From Longimicrobiales bacterium (lineage in GTDB: Bacteria; Gemmatimonadota; Gemmatimonadetes; Longimicrobiales; RSA9): a DNA stretch of 46,787 bases. The translations under genes and the position numbers were made by a program. Positions 24,216-32,507 of the stretch are shown one piece after another. Location of the stretch: the NCBI GenBank assembly GCA_035461765.1, contig DATHUY010000091.1:1-46787 (forward strand), given 5' to 3'. Below the pieces are notes generated by a model that saw only the letters and a list, made by a program, of their open reading frames with translations, ran no database searches and was not told the origin of the DNA. Within the stretch, counting starts at the first letter, position 1; each line of letters begins with the position of its first letter.

Positions 24216-26501
24216 TCAGAACTTCCACTCCAGACCGAACACCGGCAGGATCGGGAGGTCGGCGAGGGGCTCGGCGCGGCCCGCATCGCTCGAGTAGTGG
24301 TAGAAGATCGCGTCCCGGCGATTGAGTGCGTTGATGACGCGCACGTAGGGGACCAGCTCGAAATCAAAACTGCGGACGCGGCCGCTGAACGGTCGCGAGA
24401 CCTGTGCGTCGACGCGAACGTATGGCGCGTTCGGCTCGGACGGCAGAGAGCCGCCCTCCGGGCCGCTCATCGGAGTGGATGCGCCGTTCGCGGACTCACC
24501 GCCGAGCATTGCGAATGCAGGCGACGCCACCTCGGGCTCGGGGATGGCGGTGTATGGCAGGCCCGCGCCATAGCTGACCCTCACGTCGAAGAGGCCGCGC
24601 CCGACGACGGGGCCTGACACTCCGGCGTTCACGAGATGCCGGCCGCGGAACGAGTCCGCGTCGCGATCCTGGCCGCGGACAGTCCACACCCAGGAGAGGG
24701 AGTAGCCGAGCCATCCGGTGAAGGTGCCGGTATTGCGTCGCAGCCAGAGGTCGATGCCGGAGGCGTGGGTCCGCGCGTCTTCGTCGGCCTCGAGTCCCTC
24801 GAACTGCTTGAAGTAGCCATCGAGGCCGAGGCGGATGCCCTCACCGAAATGCTGGGCGAGGCCGAGGACGAGATGCGTGGCCTCGGCGACCGTGAGCAAT
24901 GAGGTGGCGGCGGAGTCCGGCACCACGCCGATGGACGAGGACGACCGGTCCGGCGCTCTCACATACTGCCGGTACTGCCCGCCGGAGAGCGTGAGCGAGG
25001 CATTGTCGGTCAGGAGCACAGTCGCGGCGAGGCGCGGTGCCAGCTGGACGGACGAGAGACCTGTGAACAGGTCGGCGCGCAGACCGCCGCGGATCCGTAC
25101 GCGCGGCACGACCGTCCAGGCGGCTTCGCCGTAAACGCCACCGACGTCACCATCGGCCTCCGAGCTCACGATGGGATCGAACCGGCTCAGCCCCTGTTCG
25201 TAGGCGCGGTAAGCGAAGCCGATGCGCTCGAACGAGCCACCCCAGAAGAACCTACCCCCGACGAACGACCGCTCGAAATCGAGCCCGAAGCGCTGGCGCA
25301 GTGCCGTGCCTTCGGACATGAGGGGTCGGATACCGCCGAGCGGCAACTCGGTGCGGAACCGGCCGAGAGCGGCCGTACCCAGGACCTCGTAACCGCCGAT
25401 GCGGCCGCGATAGCGGATGGAACCTGCCTGGTTGCCCCAGTTCGCGGACTGCGGACGCGCGCCGATGCTGTCGAGATCGACCCGCTCGTGATTCCAGAAC
25501 CCCGTGAGAGTCACGACGTGATCGGGGGCGAGCGCGAAGTCGGCCCGACCGAGCGCATCGCCATAGCCATAGGGGAAATCGGCGTCCAGGACGGCGATCG
25601 GTCCAGCGCCGTGCACCGCCCGACTCGATATCAGGAAGGAGACGTCATCGCCGACGGGCCCTTCCAGCAGGACCCGCCCGGAAAGCATGTCGAGGCCGAG
25701 CTCCCCGTGCGGCATCACGCTGCGCCCCGACCGCGTCTCCATATCCATCACGTACGACAGACCGCCGTCATAGCGAGCCGGCGCGCCGCCGACGTAGAGA
25801 TTCGCCGTACGCAGCACGTCCGCGTCCAGCGCATTGATCAGCCCGCCGATATGAAACGGAGCATAGACGGGTGCGCCGTTGAGCAGCACCAGCTTCAGAT
25901 CTGCGGCGCCTCCCCGCACGTACAGGACATCCTCCGGATCAACGGGTTCTCGTCCGGGCACGTCGCGGGCCGCGTCCTGCATCCCCAGCTCGGCGACGCC
26001 CGCCCCGGCCTCGAGCGCGCGCACCGCCACGGCCCCCAGGTCCGGCACCTGGAGCGAGACGGTATCGATGGCACTAGGCAGGCCGCGCGCGCCTTCCGCG
26101 AGGACGGCCGTCAGACGAACGGGGCGGAACTCGAGGTCGAAGTCGATGTTGTGCTGCTTTTCGGGTACGACCAGGATCTCGATCTCGTTGGGTGCGTGAT
26201 CGATATGCGTTACGCGCAGGAGGCGGCGGCCGGACGGGATATCACGGAGGACATACACCCCGTTGCTGTCAGTGGTCGCAGCGACATTATGGGTGCCGTG
26301 CGTGATCAGCTCGACGATCGCATATCTCAGCGGCAGTCCGCTCTCTTCGCTGCGGACCTGGCCCCAGACCATGGTGTGGGGCCGCTGACCTACGGGCTGC
26401 GTGGAGGCCCGGGCTCCACCCCGCACGACGACCTCGCCCTGCTGCGCGTAGGCAGGTGCGACGGCGCACGCCAGGATGAGGGCGGCCACGAGGTTACGCA
26501 T
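24216..26501 (-). CDS. TonB-dependent receptor with N-terminal carboxypeptidase-regulatory-like domain
   Basis: A 761-residue outer-membrane receptor. The signal peptide ends at AYAQ (about 20). A CarboxypepD_reg-like beta sandwich covers about 44-130 (VWGQVRSEESGLPLRYAIVEL, GVYVLRDIPSGRRLLRVTHI). The plug (about 150-260) has VRGGAADLKLVLLNGAPVYAPFHI and YDGGLSYVMDMETRSG, and a barrel fills the rest, ending in LEWKF with the expected terminal Phe. It has no STN signalling domain. TAGGGTC lies 4 nt before ATG 26501. It follows the ECF sigma and anti-sigma genes on the same strand after a 12-bp-stem hairpin, so it may belong to that regulon. The ligand is unknown. Confidence 0.88.
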   Translation of the reverse strand: MRNLVAALILACAVAPAYAQQGEVVVRGGARASTQPVGQRPHTMVWGQVRSEESGLPLRYAIVELITHGTHNVAATTDSNGVYVLRDIPSGRRLLRVTHIDHAPNEIEILVVPEKQHNIDFDLEFRPVRLTAVLAEGARGLPSAIDTVSLQVPDLGAVAVRALEAGAGVAELGMQDAARDVPGREPVDPEDVLYVRGGAADLKLVLLNGAPVYAPFHIGGLINALDADVLRTANLYVGGAPARYDGGLSYVMDMETRSGRSVMPHGELGLDMLSGRVLLEGPVGDDVSFLISSRAVHGAGPIAVLDADFPYGYGDALGRADFALAPDHVVTLTGFWNHERVDLDSIGARPQSANWGNQAGSIRYRGRIGGYEVLGTAALGRFRTELPLGGIRPLMSEGTALRQRFGLDFERSFVGGRFFWGGSFERIGFAYRAYEQGLSRFDPIVSSEADGDVGGVYGEAAWTVVPRVRIRGGLRADLFTGLSSVQLAPRLAATVLLTDNASLTLSGGQYRQYVRAPDRSSSSIGVVPDSAATSLLTVAEATHLVLGLAQHFGEGIRLGLDGYFKQFEGLEADEDARTHASGIDLWLRRNTGTFTGWLGYSLSWVWTVRGQDRDADSFRGRHLVNAGVSGPVVGRGLFDVRVSYGAGLPYTAIPEPEVASPAFAMLGGESANGASTPMSGPEGGSLPSEPNAPYVRVDAQVSRPFSGRVRSFDFELVPYVRVINALNRRDAIFYHYSSDAGRAEPLADLPILPVFGLEWKF

Positions 26502-26521
26502 ATGACCCTAGAGATAACACA

Positions 26522-26553
26522 ACGGCGTCCGCGCGTGCAATCGCGGACGCCGT
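26522..26553 (-). terminator. 12-bp perfect hairpin between anti-sigma and receptor genes
   Basis: A perfect 12-bp stem (26522-26533 with 26542-26553, arm ACGGCGTCCGCG) closes an 8-nt loop. On the minus strand it is followed by TGTGTTAT, a poor T-tract; on the plus strand CGATTTT follows. It lies 31 nt after the anti-sigma stop and 20 nt before the receptor ATG. It is likely a terminator or attenuator that lowers read-through from the sigma operon into the receptor gene. Confidence 0.6.
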
Positions 26554-26584
26554 CGATTTTCTGGCGTTCGGAGAGTGGCGCGGC

Positions 26585-27355
26585 TCAGGAACCTGCTATG
26601 AACCTCACTTCGCTACCCCGTGCAACTCCATCTGATCCGTGCAGCGACCCGTCCTCCTTGTAGACACGCACGACGCCATCCACCTCGACCCGCGCCGCGC
26701 GCGTGCTGCGAGGTATGCCGATCGTCACGGTGCCGGTGCCCAGACCGCTCAGCTCGAGGCGGCCCGTGCCCACCCGGCGCGCCACGGTTCCCGTCGTCGC
26801 GGTCTCGATATGCGCCTGTGGCCCATCGATCAGCCGCACGGTCACTTCAACCGCGCCAGCCGGCTCCTGCAGCACGATCTCGACGCGACCCGCTGCCGGG
26901 GCGACGAACGACTCACCGGGCACCATGGCTTCCGGCTCGCCCAACAGCTCCGGCTGCGCGGGTGCAGCAGCTGTGCGTTCCTGACCACCGAACAGGGCCA
27001 CGACTCGCGAGAACGTGGTTTCCAGCGCACGGCGCATATCGGGTATGGCTGCGGCACCGGCGCCGGCCAGGACGAGCAGCAGCATGGCCGCCTTCGCCAG
27101 GCTCCACGCCCCGAGCCGCGCCATGCCGCGCCCACGGCGCCCCCGCGCCACAGCCGCGCGCGCCTGCAGAATCGGCGCGGGGCAGTCCAGGAGATCGAGC
27201 GACTGATGGACCAGGCCGCCGGCGCTGCGCAGTGTCTCCAGCTCCGCGGTGCACACGGCGCACGACGCGACGTGATCGGACAGCGCGCGTGCTGCCGCGC
27301 CGTCGATCTCGCCGTCGAGATACGCCTGGAGTGTGCCTTCAGCCGCGTGGACCAT
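26585..27355 (-). CDS. Zinc-finger (ZAS-type) anti-sigma factor
   Basis: A 256-residue membrane protein. The N-terminal cytoplasmic domain carries the ZAS zinc motif HVASCAVC (H-x3-C-x2-C, about 28-35), the part that holds ECF sigma factors inactive. A membrane segment (about 87-104, AAMLLLVLAGAGAAAIP) follows. The periplasmic domain (110-256) is beta-rich (VEIVLQEPAGAVEVTVRLI, ELSGLGTGTVTIGI) and is the likely sensor; I recognise no named domain in it. ATG 27355 has GAGG 6 nt upstream. It overlaps the sigma gene end by 17 nt, which indicates coupled, stoichiometric expression. Confidence 0.85.
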   Translation of the reverse strand: MVHAAEGTLQAYLDGEIDGAAARALSDHVASCAVCTAELETLRSAGGLVHQSLDLLDCPAPILQARAAVARGRRGRGMARLGAWSLAKAAMLLLVLAGAGAAAIPDMRRALETTFSRVVALFGGQERTAAAPAQPELLGEPEAMVPGESFVAPAAGRVEIVLQEPAGAVEVTVRLIDGPQAHIETATTGTVARRVGTGRLELSGLGTGTVTIGIPRSTRAARVEVDGVVRVYKEDGSLHGSDGVARGSEVRFIAGS

Positions 27356-27836
27356 CGTTGACCTCACGTGCTTCGTATTCAGCCACGAACTTCTTCAATG
27401 CCCGGGCAATCAATGTGCCGACCGATGCGGGGGCGACGCCGATCACGTGCGCGATCTCGTCGTACTTGAACCCCTCTTCGCGCATCAGCAGAAGCTGGCA
27501 GTCGCGTTCCGGCAACCGATCCAGAACCTGCCGCACCGCAGCGATCTGCTCAGTACGCTCCATGTCCTCATCCGGCAGCGGCGTTCGCGTCACCAGATTC
27601 GGTGCCGACGTCAGCAACCGCTGACGTCGCTCGCTCTTGCGTGCCCTATCCCGTACCAGATTCATCGCCACCGTGAACAGCCAGGGCCGGATCTCATCCT
27701 CCGGGAGCGACTGCTTGAGCAGCCGGACGAATGATTCCTGGGCGATGTCCTCCGCCACATCCTCGTCTCCGGTTAAACGCTGGAGATAGCGGAATAATGA
27801 CGGATACAGCTTTGCGAAAACGGCGTCGAAATCCAC
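27339..27836 (-). CDS. ECF RNA polymerase sigma factor
   Basis: A 165-residue ECF sigma factor from GTG 27836. Region 2 (VDFDAVFAKLYPSLFRYLQR, DVAEDIAQESFVRLL, RPWLFTVAMNLVRDRAR) and region 4 (LDRLPERDCQLLLMREEGFK, EIAHVIGVAPASVGTLIARA) are both complete. GTG 27836 is chosen because homology starts there, GGGAG precedes it closely, and a candidate promoter lies between it and the alternative ATG 27920, which has no ribosome-binding site. It is coupled to a ZAS anti-sigma factor. Regulation of its own gene and of the downstream TonB-dependent receptor is inferred. Confidence 0.9.
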   Translation of the reverse strand: MDFDAVFAKLYPSLFRYLQRLTGDEDVAEDIAQESFVRLLKQSLPEDEIRPWLFTVAMNLVRDRARKSERRQRLLTSAPNLVTRTPLPDEDMERTEQIAAVRQVLDRLPERDCQLLLMREEGFKYDEIAHVIGVAPASVGTLIARALKKFVAEYEAREVNDGPRG

Positions 27837-27867
27837 TGAGCTCCCGTTTCGGAGGCCTCGAACCAAC

Positions 27868-27895
27868 AACGCGCAGCCGGTCTGCGTTGTGACAG
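27868..27895 (-). promoter_or_regulatory. Candidate ECF-type promoter of the sigma/anti-sigma operon
   Basis: On the minus strand TGTCACA (27895-27889) is followed after exactly 16 nt by CGTT (27872-27869). This resembles ECF promoters with a TGTCACA -35 and CGTC -10. The predicted start near 27861 would leave a 25-nt leader before GTG 27836, which fits the ribosome-binding site seen there. Autoregulation is the obvious hypothesis. Confidence 0.4.
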
Positions 27896-27987
27896 GCCTG
27901 AATCGTAAATCCCCACACATGGGATGGTTACAGCAAAGCGGGCCGGCTGACCGAGCCGACCCGCCCTCTCTCAGCGCGCGAGCGGTG

Positions 27988-28626
27988 CTAATTGCCGGCC
28001 GGCCTCACGGGGATCCGCGCCCGCGTGCGCTCCCATTCCAGCAGGATGTCCGCGCCGCCGGCGGCGGGCTCGCCGCGGATCGTGAACAGCTCGACCGCCT
28101 GGTCCATCCGCTCCGTACGAATGGTGGCGCGTCCGAGCTCCTGCCCGCGAACTTCATCGGTGTAGGAGCTGGGATGTCCCCACTGGCTGGTCGAACGGTT
28201 GATGATCAGTTCCCACTCGCCGGACTCCTGCGGCACCGTGTAGAGGGAGTAGGAGCCGGGCGGCACCCGCAGGCCGGCAATTTCGGCGTCGAACGGCACG
28301 TGGAGGATCGTGGGCTCGTTGGCGCCGGTGCGCCACAACGTGCCCCAGGGCACGAGCCCGCCGAAGATCTCGCGACCCTGGGCGGAGGGGCGGCCGTAGC
28401 AGATCCTGAGCGCCTGCCCGGCGACGTCGACGGTCGTGGAGTCGTATGGACTCTGCCGCCCCTCGACAGGCATGTTGCCGGACGGTACGCACGCCAGCTC
28501 GACGACCGGGCTGGTCACGATCTGGCCGCCGTCACCGACGGGGGCGGGATCGGGTGCGTCGTTACGAGCGCACGCGAGCGCGAGGACAATCAGGGCGCCG
28601 ACTGGCGCAGTACGAACAGCGGTCAT
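27988..28626 (-). CDS. DUF2911-domain lipoprotein
   Basis: A 212-residue predicted lipoprotein: signal with lipobox LALAC (about 15-19). The DUF2911 domain fills about 58-205, with QSPYDSTTVDVAGQALRICY, GRPSAQGREIFGGLVPWG and WRTGANEPT, then PPGSYSLYTVP and WELIINRSTSQWG. These are the standard conserved blocks of the family, whose function is unknown. GGAGGTGAC directly precedes ATG 28626; the open frame continues to 28803 without similarity. It follows the ZnuD-like receptor gene by 70 nt, separated by a weak hairpin (28666-28694). Confidence 0.88.
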   Translation of the reverse strand: MTAVRTAPVGALIVLALACARNDAPDPAPVGDGGQIVTSPVVELACVPSGNMPVEGRQSPYDSTTVDVAGQALRICYGRPSAQGREIFGGLVPWGTLWRTGANEPTILHVPFDAEIAGLRVPPGSYSLYTVPQESGEWELIINRSTSQWGHPSSYTDEVRGQELGRATIRTERMDQAVELFTIRGEPAAGGADILLEWERTRARIPVRPAGN

Positions 28627-28696
28627 GTCACCTCCAGGGGGTCCATTGCGGAACGCTAAATATGGAGCCCGCCGGCCCGTCCGCAATGCGGGCTGA

Positions 28697-30949
28697 TCAG
28701 AAGACAACGCGGTATATGACGCTTGCGCTGCGGCCGGGGCCCGGCACGCGCTCGTTCGTGTCGCGGTCCCGGATGCGCGAGAGGTGGTCGTAGACCAGCT
28801 CATTGGTGACGTTGTCGACGCGCAGCGTCACCGATTGCACCCGGCCGAACGCGGTCCAGCGCACTCCGGCATCAGCATCCAGCACGCCGTATCCGCGCGT
28901 CTCGGTTTCGAACTCCTGCTCGGCGATACGGTCCTGCCGCGACGCCCCGCGCCACGCGACGCCGGTCACGAATTCGGGGCGCTCGTAACGCACCGCCACC
29001 TGGCCGCGCAGCGGCGGCATCATCGGCAGCGGCTCGTCCGTTTCGCTGATCGTGCCGCGCACGTAGGAAACGCTGCCGTTCAGGAGCAGATGCGGCACCA
29101 CTTCCGCCCCACCGCTCGCCTCGAATCCGAGCAGCACCGCGTCGGTCCCGGTCGCCTGGTAGATGGGCAGCTCCGACTCCGTCTGCTCGCCTGTATCCCG
29201 ATAGTAGATGTAGTTGTCCAGTCCATTGCGGAATCCGGCCAGCTCCGCGTGGAAGCGGTCGCGGTTCACGCGCACGAACACGTCCACCCCGACACCCACC
29301 TCGGCTTCCAGATCGGGGTTGCCGACCTCGAAGGAATACGCGGCAAGGTGCGGCCCCTCCGAGAACAGCTCGCCCGTCTCCGGCGTGCGATAGGCGCGCG
29401 CGATGCTGGCGCCCAGACCGACGCCTTCGTGCGGCGTGTAGAGCACGCCGAGCGAGCCGGATACGGAGCCGAACGTACGCGTGCGGATCGTGCCTATCTC
29501 GGCCTCTTCCGCCTCGAGCGGCTCGACTCGGTGCCAGTCGAAACGCGCGCCGCTCTGTAATCGCACGGGTCCGCTCCCGAGCTCCTCGAGCACGAATACC
29601 GCCGCCGTCCATTCGATGGTCGGGGTGGTGTGGCTGGAGCCGCCCGCGGCAAAGTCCTTCCAGCCGACGCGCACGCCCATGGCGCCGCTCTCCAGCGGCC
29701 CCAGATCGGCGTGACGTGCGATCACCTCGCCGGCGCCGGTCAGCAGACCGTACTCGGTGCCGATGATGTCCGCGGACTCGAGCTCGCGATGATAGTAGTG
29801 CGTGTACTTCGCGTCCGCCTCGATCTCCGTGAACGGGCCGATCGCACGTTCGATGCGGGCGGCACCATGCACTGCATGGCGCCGCATCTCCACGTCGACA
29901 CCGTCGGGATGGGAGCCGACGAAGCCGCCGGGAATGCCATAGCTGTTGTCGTAGAAACGGTAGGCAACGCCGACGTATCCCTGCCGCGCGATGCGGGAGA
30001 TGCCGGCAGACAGTGAGTACGTGCGCAGCTCCGTGTTCTCCAGATCGCCGCGCGGCGTGTCCAGGTCACCGGCACTGCGGAAACTGCCCTCGCCGCGCAG
30101 CGCGAAGCCGCCCCATCCCGTTTCTGCCGACGCACCACCCGCGACACCGCTGTTGACACTCTGAGCCTGCATGCTGAACAGACCGCGCACCTGCTCCGGC
30201 AGGGACGTGGGGATCTCGTCGCGGATCAGGTTGATGACGCCGCCGATGGCATTGCTGCCGTACAGCAGAGCGGCCGGCCCGCGCACAACCTCGATGCGCG
30301 TGGCATTCAGCGGGTCCACCGAGAGTGCGTGATCGCTGCTGCTGGACGAGAGGTCACCCACGCGGGCGCCGTCTTCCAGCACGAGAACGCGGTCACCGCC
30401 CAGGCCGCGAATCACCGGCCGCGCAGTAGCGGGCCCCACGGACGCGACCGCGAGGCCGGGCTCATTTTCCAGTGTGGCAGCGAGCGTGACATCGAGCCGG
30501 CGGGAAAGCTCCTGGCCGGCGACGACATTGGCAGGGCGGACCGTCTCATCGCCGAGGCTTGCTCGCGTCGTACCCGTGACTACGATGCCGGGCAGCTCGA
30601 TGGCCGAGGACGTCATCGCAACATCGACACGCACCGTCTCGCCGGCCGCAATGCTGACTTCGCGGACCTCACGCCGGTAGCCGAGCCGCTCGAAGAGCAC
30701 CGTGTGGCGGCCGGGCGGCAGATTCACGAGATGGTACTCACCACCCTCGTGCGTGACATCCTGCCTGGATGATCCGACGACACGTACGAGCGCGCCCTGC
30801 AGCGGGCGCCCCGAAGAGGCATCCCGCACGACGCCCTCGATCACCGCGCTGTCCGCGGACTCGGGCATGTGGTGTTCAACCGCGCTTGCACGCGCGGCTC
30901 CGCAAGACATCAGGACCAGCGCAATACCGTAGTGCCACAACCGCAGCAT
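28697..30949 (-). CDS. TonB-dependent receptor, ZnuD-like, with carboxypeptidase-regulatory-like domain
   Basis: A 750-residue receptor. After a signal peptide (1-23) comes a CarboxypepD_reg-like domain (about 35-115: IEGVVRDASSGRPLQGALV, GEYHLVNLPPGRHTVLFERL). The plug (about 125-245) has RPVIRGLGGDRVLVLEDGAR, then SSSSSDHALSVDPLNA and IEVVRGPAALLYGSNAIGGV. The DHAL-x-x-DPL stretch resembles zinc receptor ZnuD, so zinc is a possible but unproven ligand. The barrel ends in SVIYRVVF with terminal Phe. AGGAG lies 5 nt before ATG 30949. It follows trpS by 83 nt and precedes the DUF2911 gene. Confidence 0.85.
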   Translation of the reverse strand: MLRLWHYGIALVLMSCGAARASAVEHHMPESADSAVIEGVVRDASSGRPLQGALVRVVGSSRQDVTHEGGEYHLVNLPPGRHTVLFERLGYRREVREVSIAAGETVRVDVAMTSSAIELPGIVVTGTTRASLGDETVRPANVVAGQELSRRLDVTLAATLENEPGLAVASVGPATARPVIRGLGGDRVLVLEDGARVGDLSSSSSDHALSVDPLNATRIEVVRGPAALLYGSNAIGGVINLIRDEIPTSLPEQVRGLFSMQAQSVNSGVAGGASAETGWGGFALRGEGSFRSAGDLDTPRGDLENTELRTYSLSAGISRIARQGYVGVAYRFYDNSYGIPGGFVGSHPDGVDVEMRRHAVHGAARIERAIGPFTEIEADAKYTHYYHRELESADIIGTEYGLLTGAGEVIARHADLGPLESGAMGVRVGWKDFAAGGSSHTTPTIEWTAAVFVLEELGSGPVRLQSGARFDWHRVEPLEAEEAEIGTIRTRTFGSVSGSLGVLYTPHEGVGLGASIARAYRTPETGELFSEGPHLAAYSFEVGNPDLEAEVGVGVDVFVRVNRDRFHAELAGFRNGLDNYIYYRDTGEQTESELPIYQATGTDAVLLGFEASGGAEVVPHLLLNGSVSYVRGTISETDEPLPMMPPLRGQVAVRYERPEFVTGVAWRGASRQDRIAEQEFETETRGYGVLDADAGVRWTAFGRVQSVTLRVDNVTNELVYDHLSRIRDRDTNERVPGPGRSASVIYRVVF

Positions 30950-31032
30950 GTCTTCTCCTGTCCTGGATCGACCCGGATGCGGCAGACTGCTACCATCGCC
31001 GGGGCCGGAAGGGTCCGTGATCGGCTGCGGTC

Positions 31033-32049
31033 CTAACGGCGGAAGTACGTCATGCCCATGGCATCGCGGACCCGCTCGATCGTTTCCCGCGCCACGCGAC
31101 CCATGCGCTCGTTGCCGGCGTGCAGGATATCGTCGACGATTTCCGGACGAGCCGCGAACGATTCACGCCGCTCGCGAATCGGCGCGATGAACGCGTCCAG
31201 TGCAGCGAACAGTGTCTTCTTCACCTCGACGTCGCCCACGCGCCCCTCGCGATAGCGGACCTTCAGGTCCGCGACCTGCGCCCGGTCGGGATTGAACGCA
31301 TCGTGGTAGATGAACACGGGATTGCCCTCCACCGTTCCCGGGTCGGTCGCACGCAGCCGGGTCGGATCCGTGTACATCGACATCACACGCTTGCGCACCG
31401 TGTCGCTGTCATCGCTCAGCATGATCGCGTTACCGAGCGATTTCGACATCTTCTGCATGCCGTTGACGCCCGGCAGCGACGGCGTATCGCTGATCAGCGG
31501 CTCCGGCTCCGCGAACACCTCACCGTAGAGGTAGTTGAAGCGGCGCGCGATCTCCCGCGTGATCTCGACATGCGGCACGTTGTCCTTGCCGACCGGAACC
31601 GCATGGGCCCGCGGCAGCAGGATATCAGCCGCCTGCAGCACCGGATAGCCGACGAGTCCGAACGGCAGCACGTCCAGATGCGCCGCTTCCGCCATGTCCT
31701 TGATGCTCGGCAGCCGCTCCAGCCGCGGCAGTGACACGAGCATTTCGAAGATCAGGTTCAACTCCGCCGTCTCCGGCACGGCCGACTGCACGAAGATCGT
31801 GCTACGCTCCGGATCGATCCCGCACGCGAGATAATCGAGCACCATCTCGCGGATATTGCCGGCCACTTCCGCAATCGACGCCTTCTCCGGCCGCGTCGTG
31901 AGCGTGTGCCAGTCCGCGATGATGAAGAAACACTCGTATTCGTCCTGCAGCCGCACCCGGTTGCTGATGCTGCCCACCCAGTGGCCGATGTGCAGGCGGC
32001 CTGTCGGCCGGTCGCCCGTCAGTATGCGGCGTCGCGTCTCACTCCCCAA
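31033..32049 (-). CDS. trpS: Tryptophanyl-tRNA synthetase
   Basis: A 338-residue class I aminoacyl-tRNA synthetase, the usual TrpS length. The ATP-binding HIGH motif is GRLHIGHWVG (about 13-22), and KMSKS is intact in MQKMSKSLGNAI. VGYPVLQAADILL and VPVGKDNVPHVEITREIARR are tryptophan-enzyme signatures. TTG 32049 is chosen because GGAGG lies 6 nt upstream and homology begins immediately after; the frame extends upstream without family similarity. No T-box or tryptophan leader is visible. It is divergent from the Rieske-like gene. Confidence 0.94.
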   Translation of the reverse strand: MGSETRRRILTGDRPTGRLHIGHWVGSISNRVRLQDEYECFFIIADWHTLTTRPEKASIAEVAGNIREMVLDYLACGIDPERSTIFVQSAVPETAELNLIFEMLVSLPRLERLPSIKDMAEAAHLDVLPFGLVGYPVLQAADILLPRAHAVPVGKDNVPHVEITREIARRFNYLYGEVFAEPEPLISDTPSLPGVNGMQKMSKSLGNAIMLSDDSDTVRKRVMSMYTDPTRLRATDPGTVEGNPVFIYHDAFNPDRAQVADLKVRYREGRVGDVEVKKTLFAALDAFIAPIRERRESFAARPEIVDDILHAGNERMGRVARETIERVRDAMGMTYFRR

Positions 32050-32132
32050 CGTGTCCCTCCGTTTCAGGTACGCGGCAAGATATCCTCTCGCGCGCAGGCG
32101 TCCAGTCGCGCGCCGACCGGCCCGCTTGTTGC

Positions 32133-32155
32133 TCCTCCTCAGCGCTGGAGGAGGA
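32133..32155 (+). promoter_or_regulatory. Hairpin sequestering the Rieske-like gene's ribosome-binding site
   Basis: TCCTCCTC (32133-32140) is exactly complementary to GAGGAGGA (32148-32155) across a 7-nt loop. The second arm is the ribosome-binding site, ending 6 nt before ATG 32162. If transcription begins upstream of 32133, translation would be blocked unless the hairpin is opened. It could be thermal, ligand-linked or chance. Confidence 0.5.
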
Positions 32156-32161
32156 CATGGC

Positions 32162-32494
32162 ATGAACGAATTCGAAACCGTCCTGCGCACGCCCGAGCTC
32201 GGCCCCGGCGCCATCGCCGAAGTGCACGCGCACGGCCGCGACATCGCGATCGCAAATGTGGGCCAGACCTACTACGCACTCGACGCCACCTGCCCCGTCG
32301 ACGGCACCAACCTCGCCCGCGACGGCCGCCTGGATCACGATGTCCTCATCTGCCCCAATGATGACGCCCGCTTCAGCGTCCGCACCGGCGAACGTGCGGG
32401 CGGCGGTGAGGCTCTCACGGCCCACACCGTTCGCATTGAGGGCAACGAGATCATGGTGGGGCCGCCCGACTACGCGGACCGGCACGACCGCTGA
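32162..32494 (+). CDS. Rieske-fold ferredoxin-like protein without the histidine ligands
   Basis: A 110-residue protein with the Rieske [2Fe-2S] fold pattern: IAIANVGQTYYALDATCP, then GRLDHDVLICP and ARFSVRTGE. In a normal Rieske protein the cluster is held by C-x-H and C-x-x-H. Here the boxes read C44-P-V46 and C64-P-N-D67: both cysteines stay, both histidines are replaced. A canonical Rieske cluster is therefore unlikely. The protein may bind another metal or cluster, or act as a protein-binding module. The ribosome-binding site AGGAGG (7 nt before ATG) lies in a hairpin. It faces the 116-residue hypothetical gene across 13 nt. Confidence 0.75.
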   Translation: MNEFETVLRTPELGPGAIAEVHAHGRDIAIANVGQTYYALDATCPVDGTNLARDGRLDHDVLICPNDDARFSVRTGERAGGGEALTAHTVRIEGNEIMVGPPDYADRHDR

Positions 32495-32507
32495 CCCGCG
32501 GCGACAC

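Noticed and set aside
32050-32161. T-box or tryptophan leader upstream of trpS
   Set aside because: The trpS side shows no T-box-like sequence, tryptophan codon run or antiterminator structure; the only clear hairpin belongs to the Rieske-like gene.
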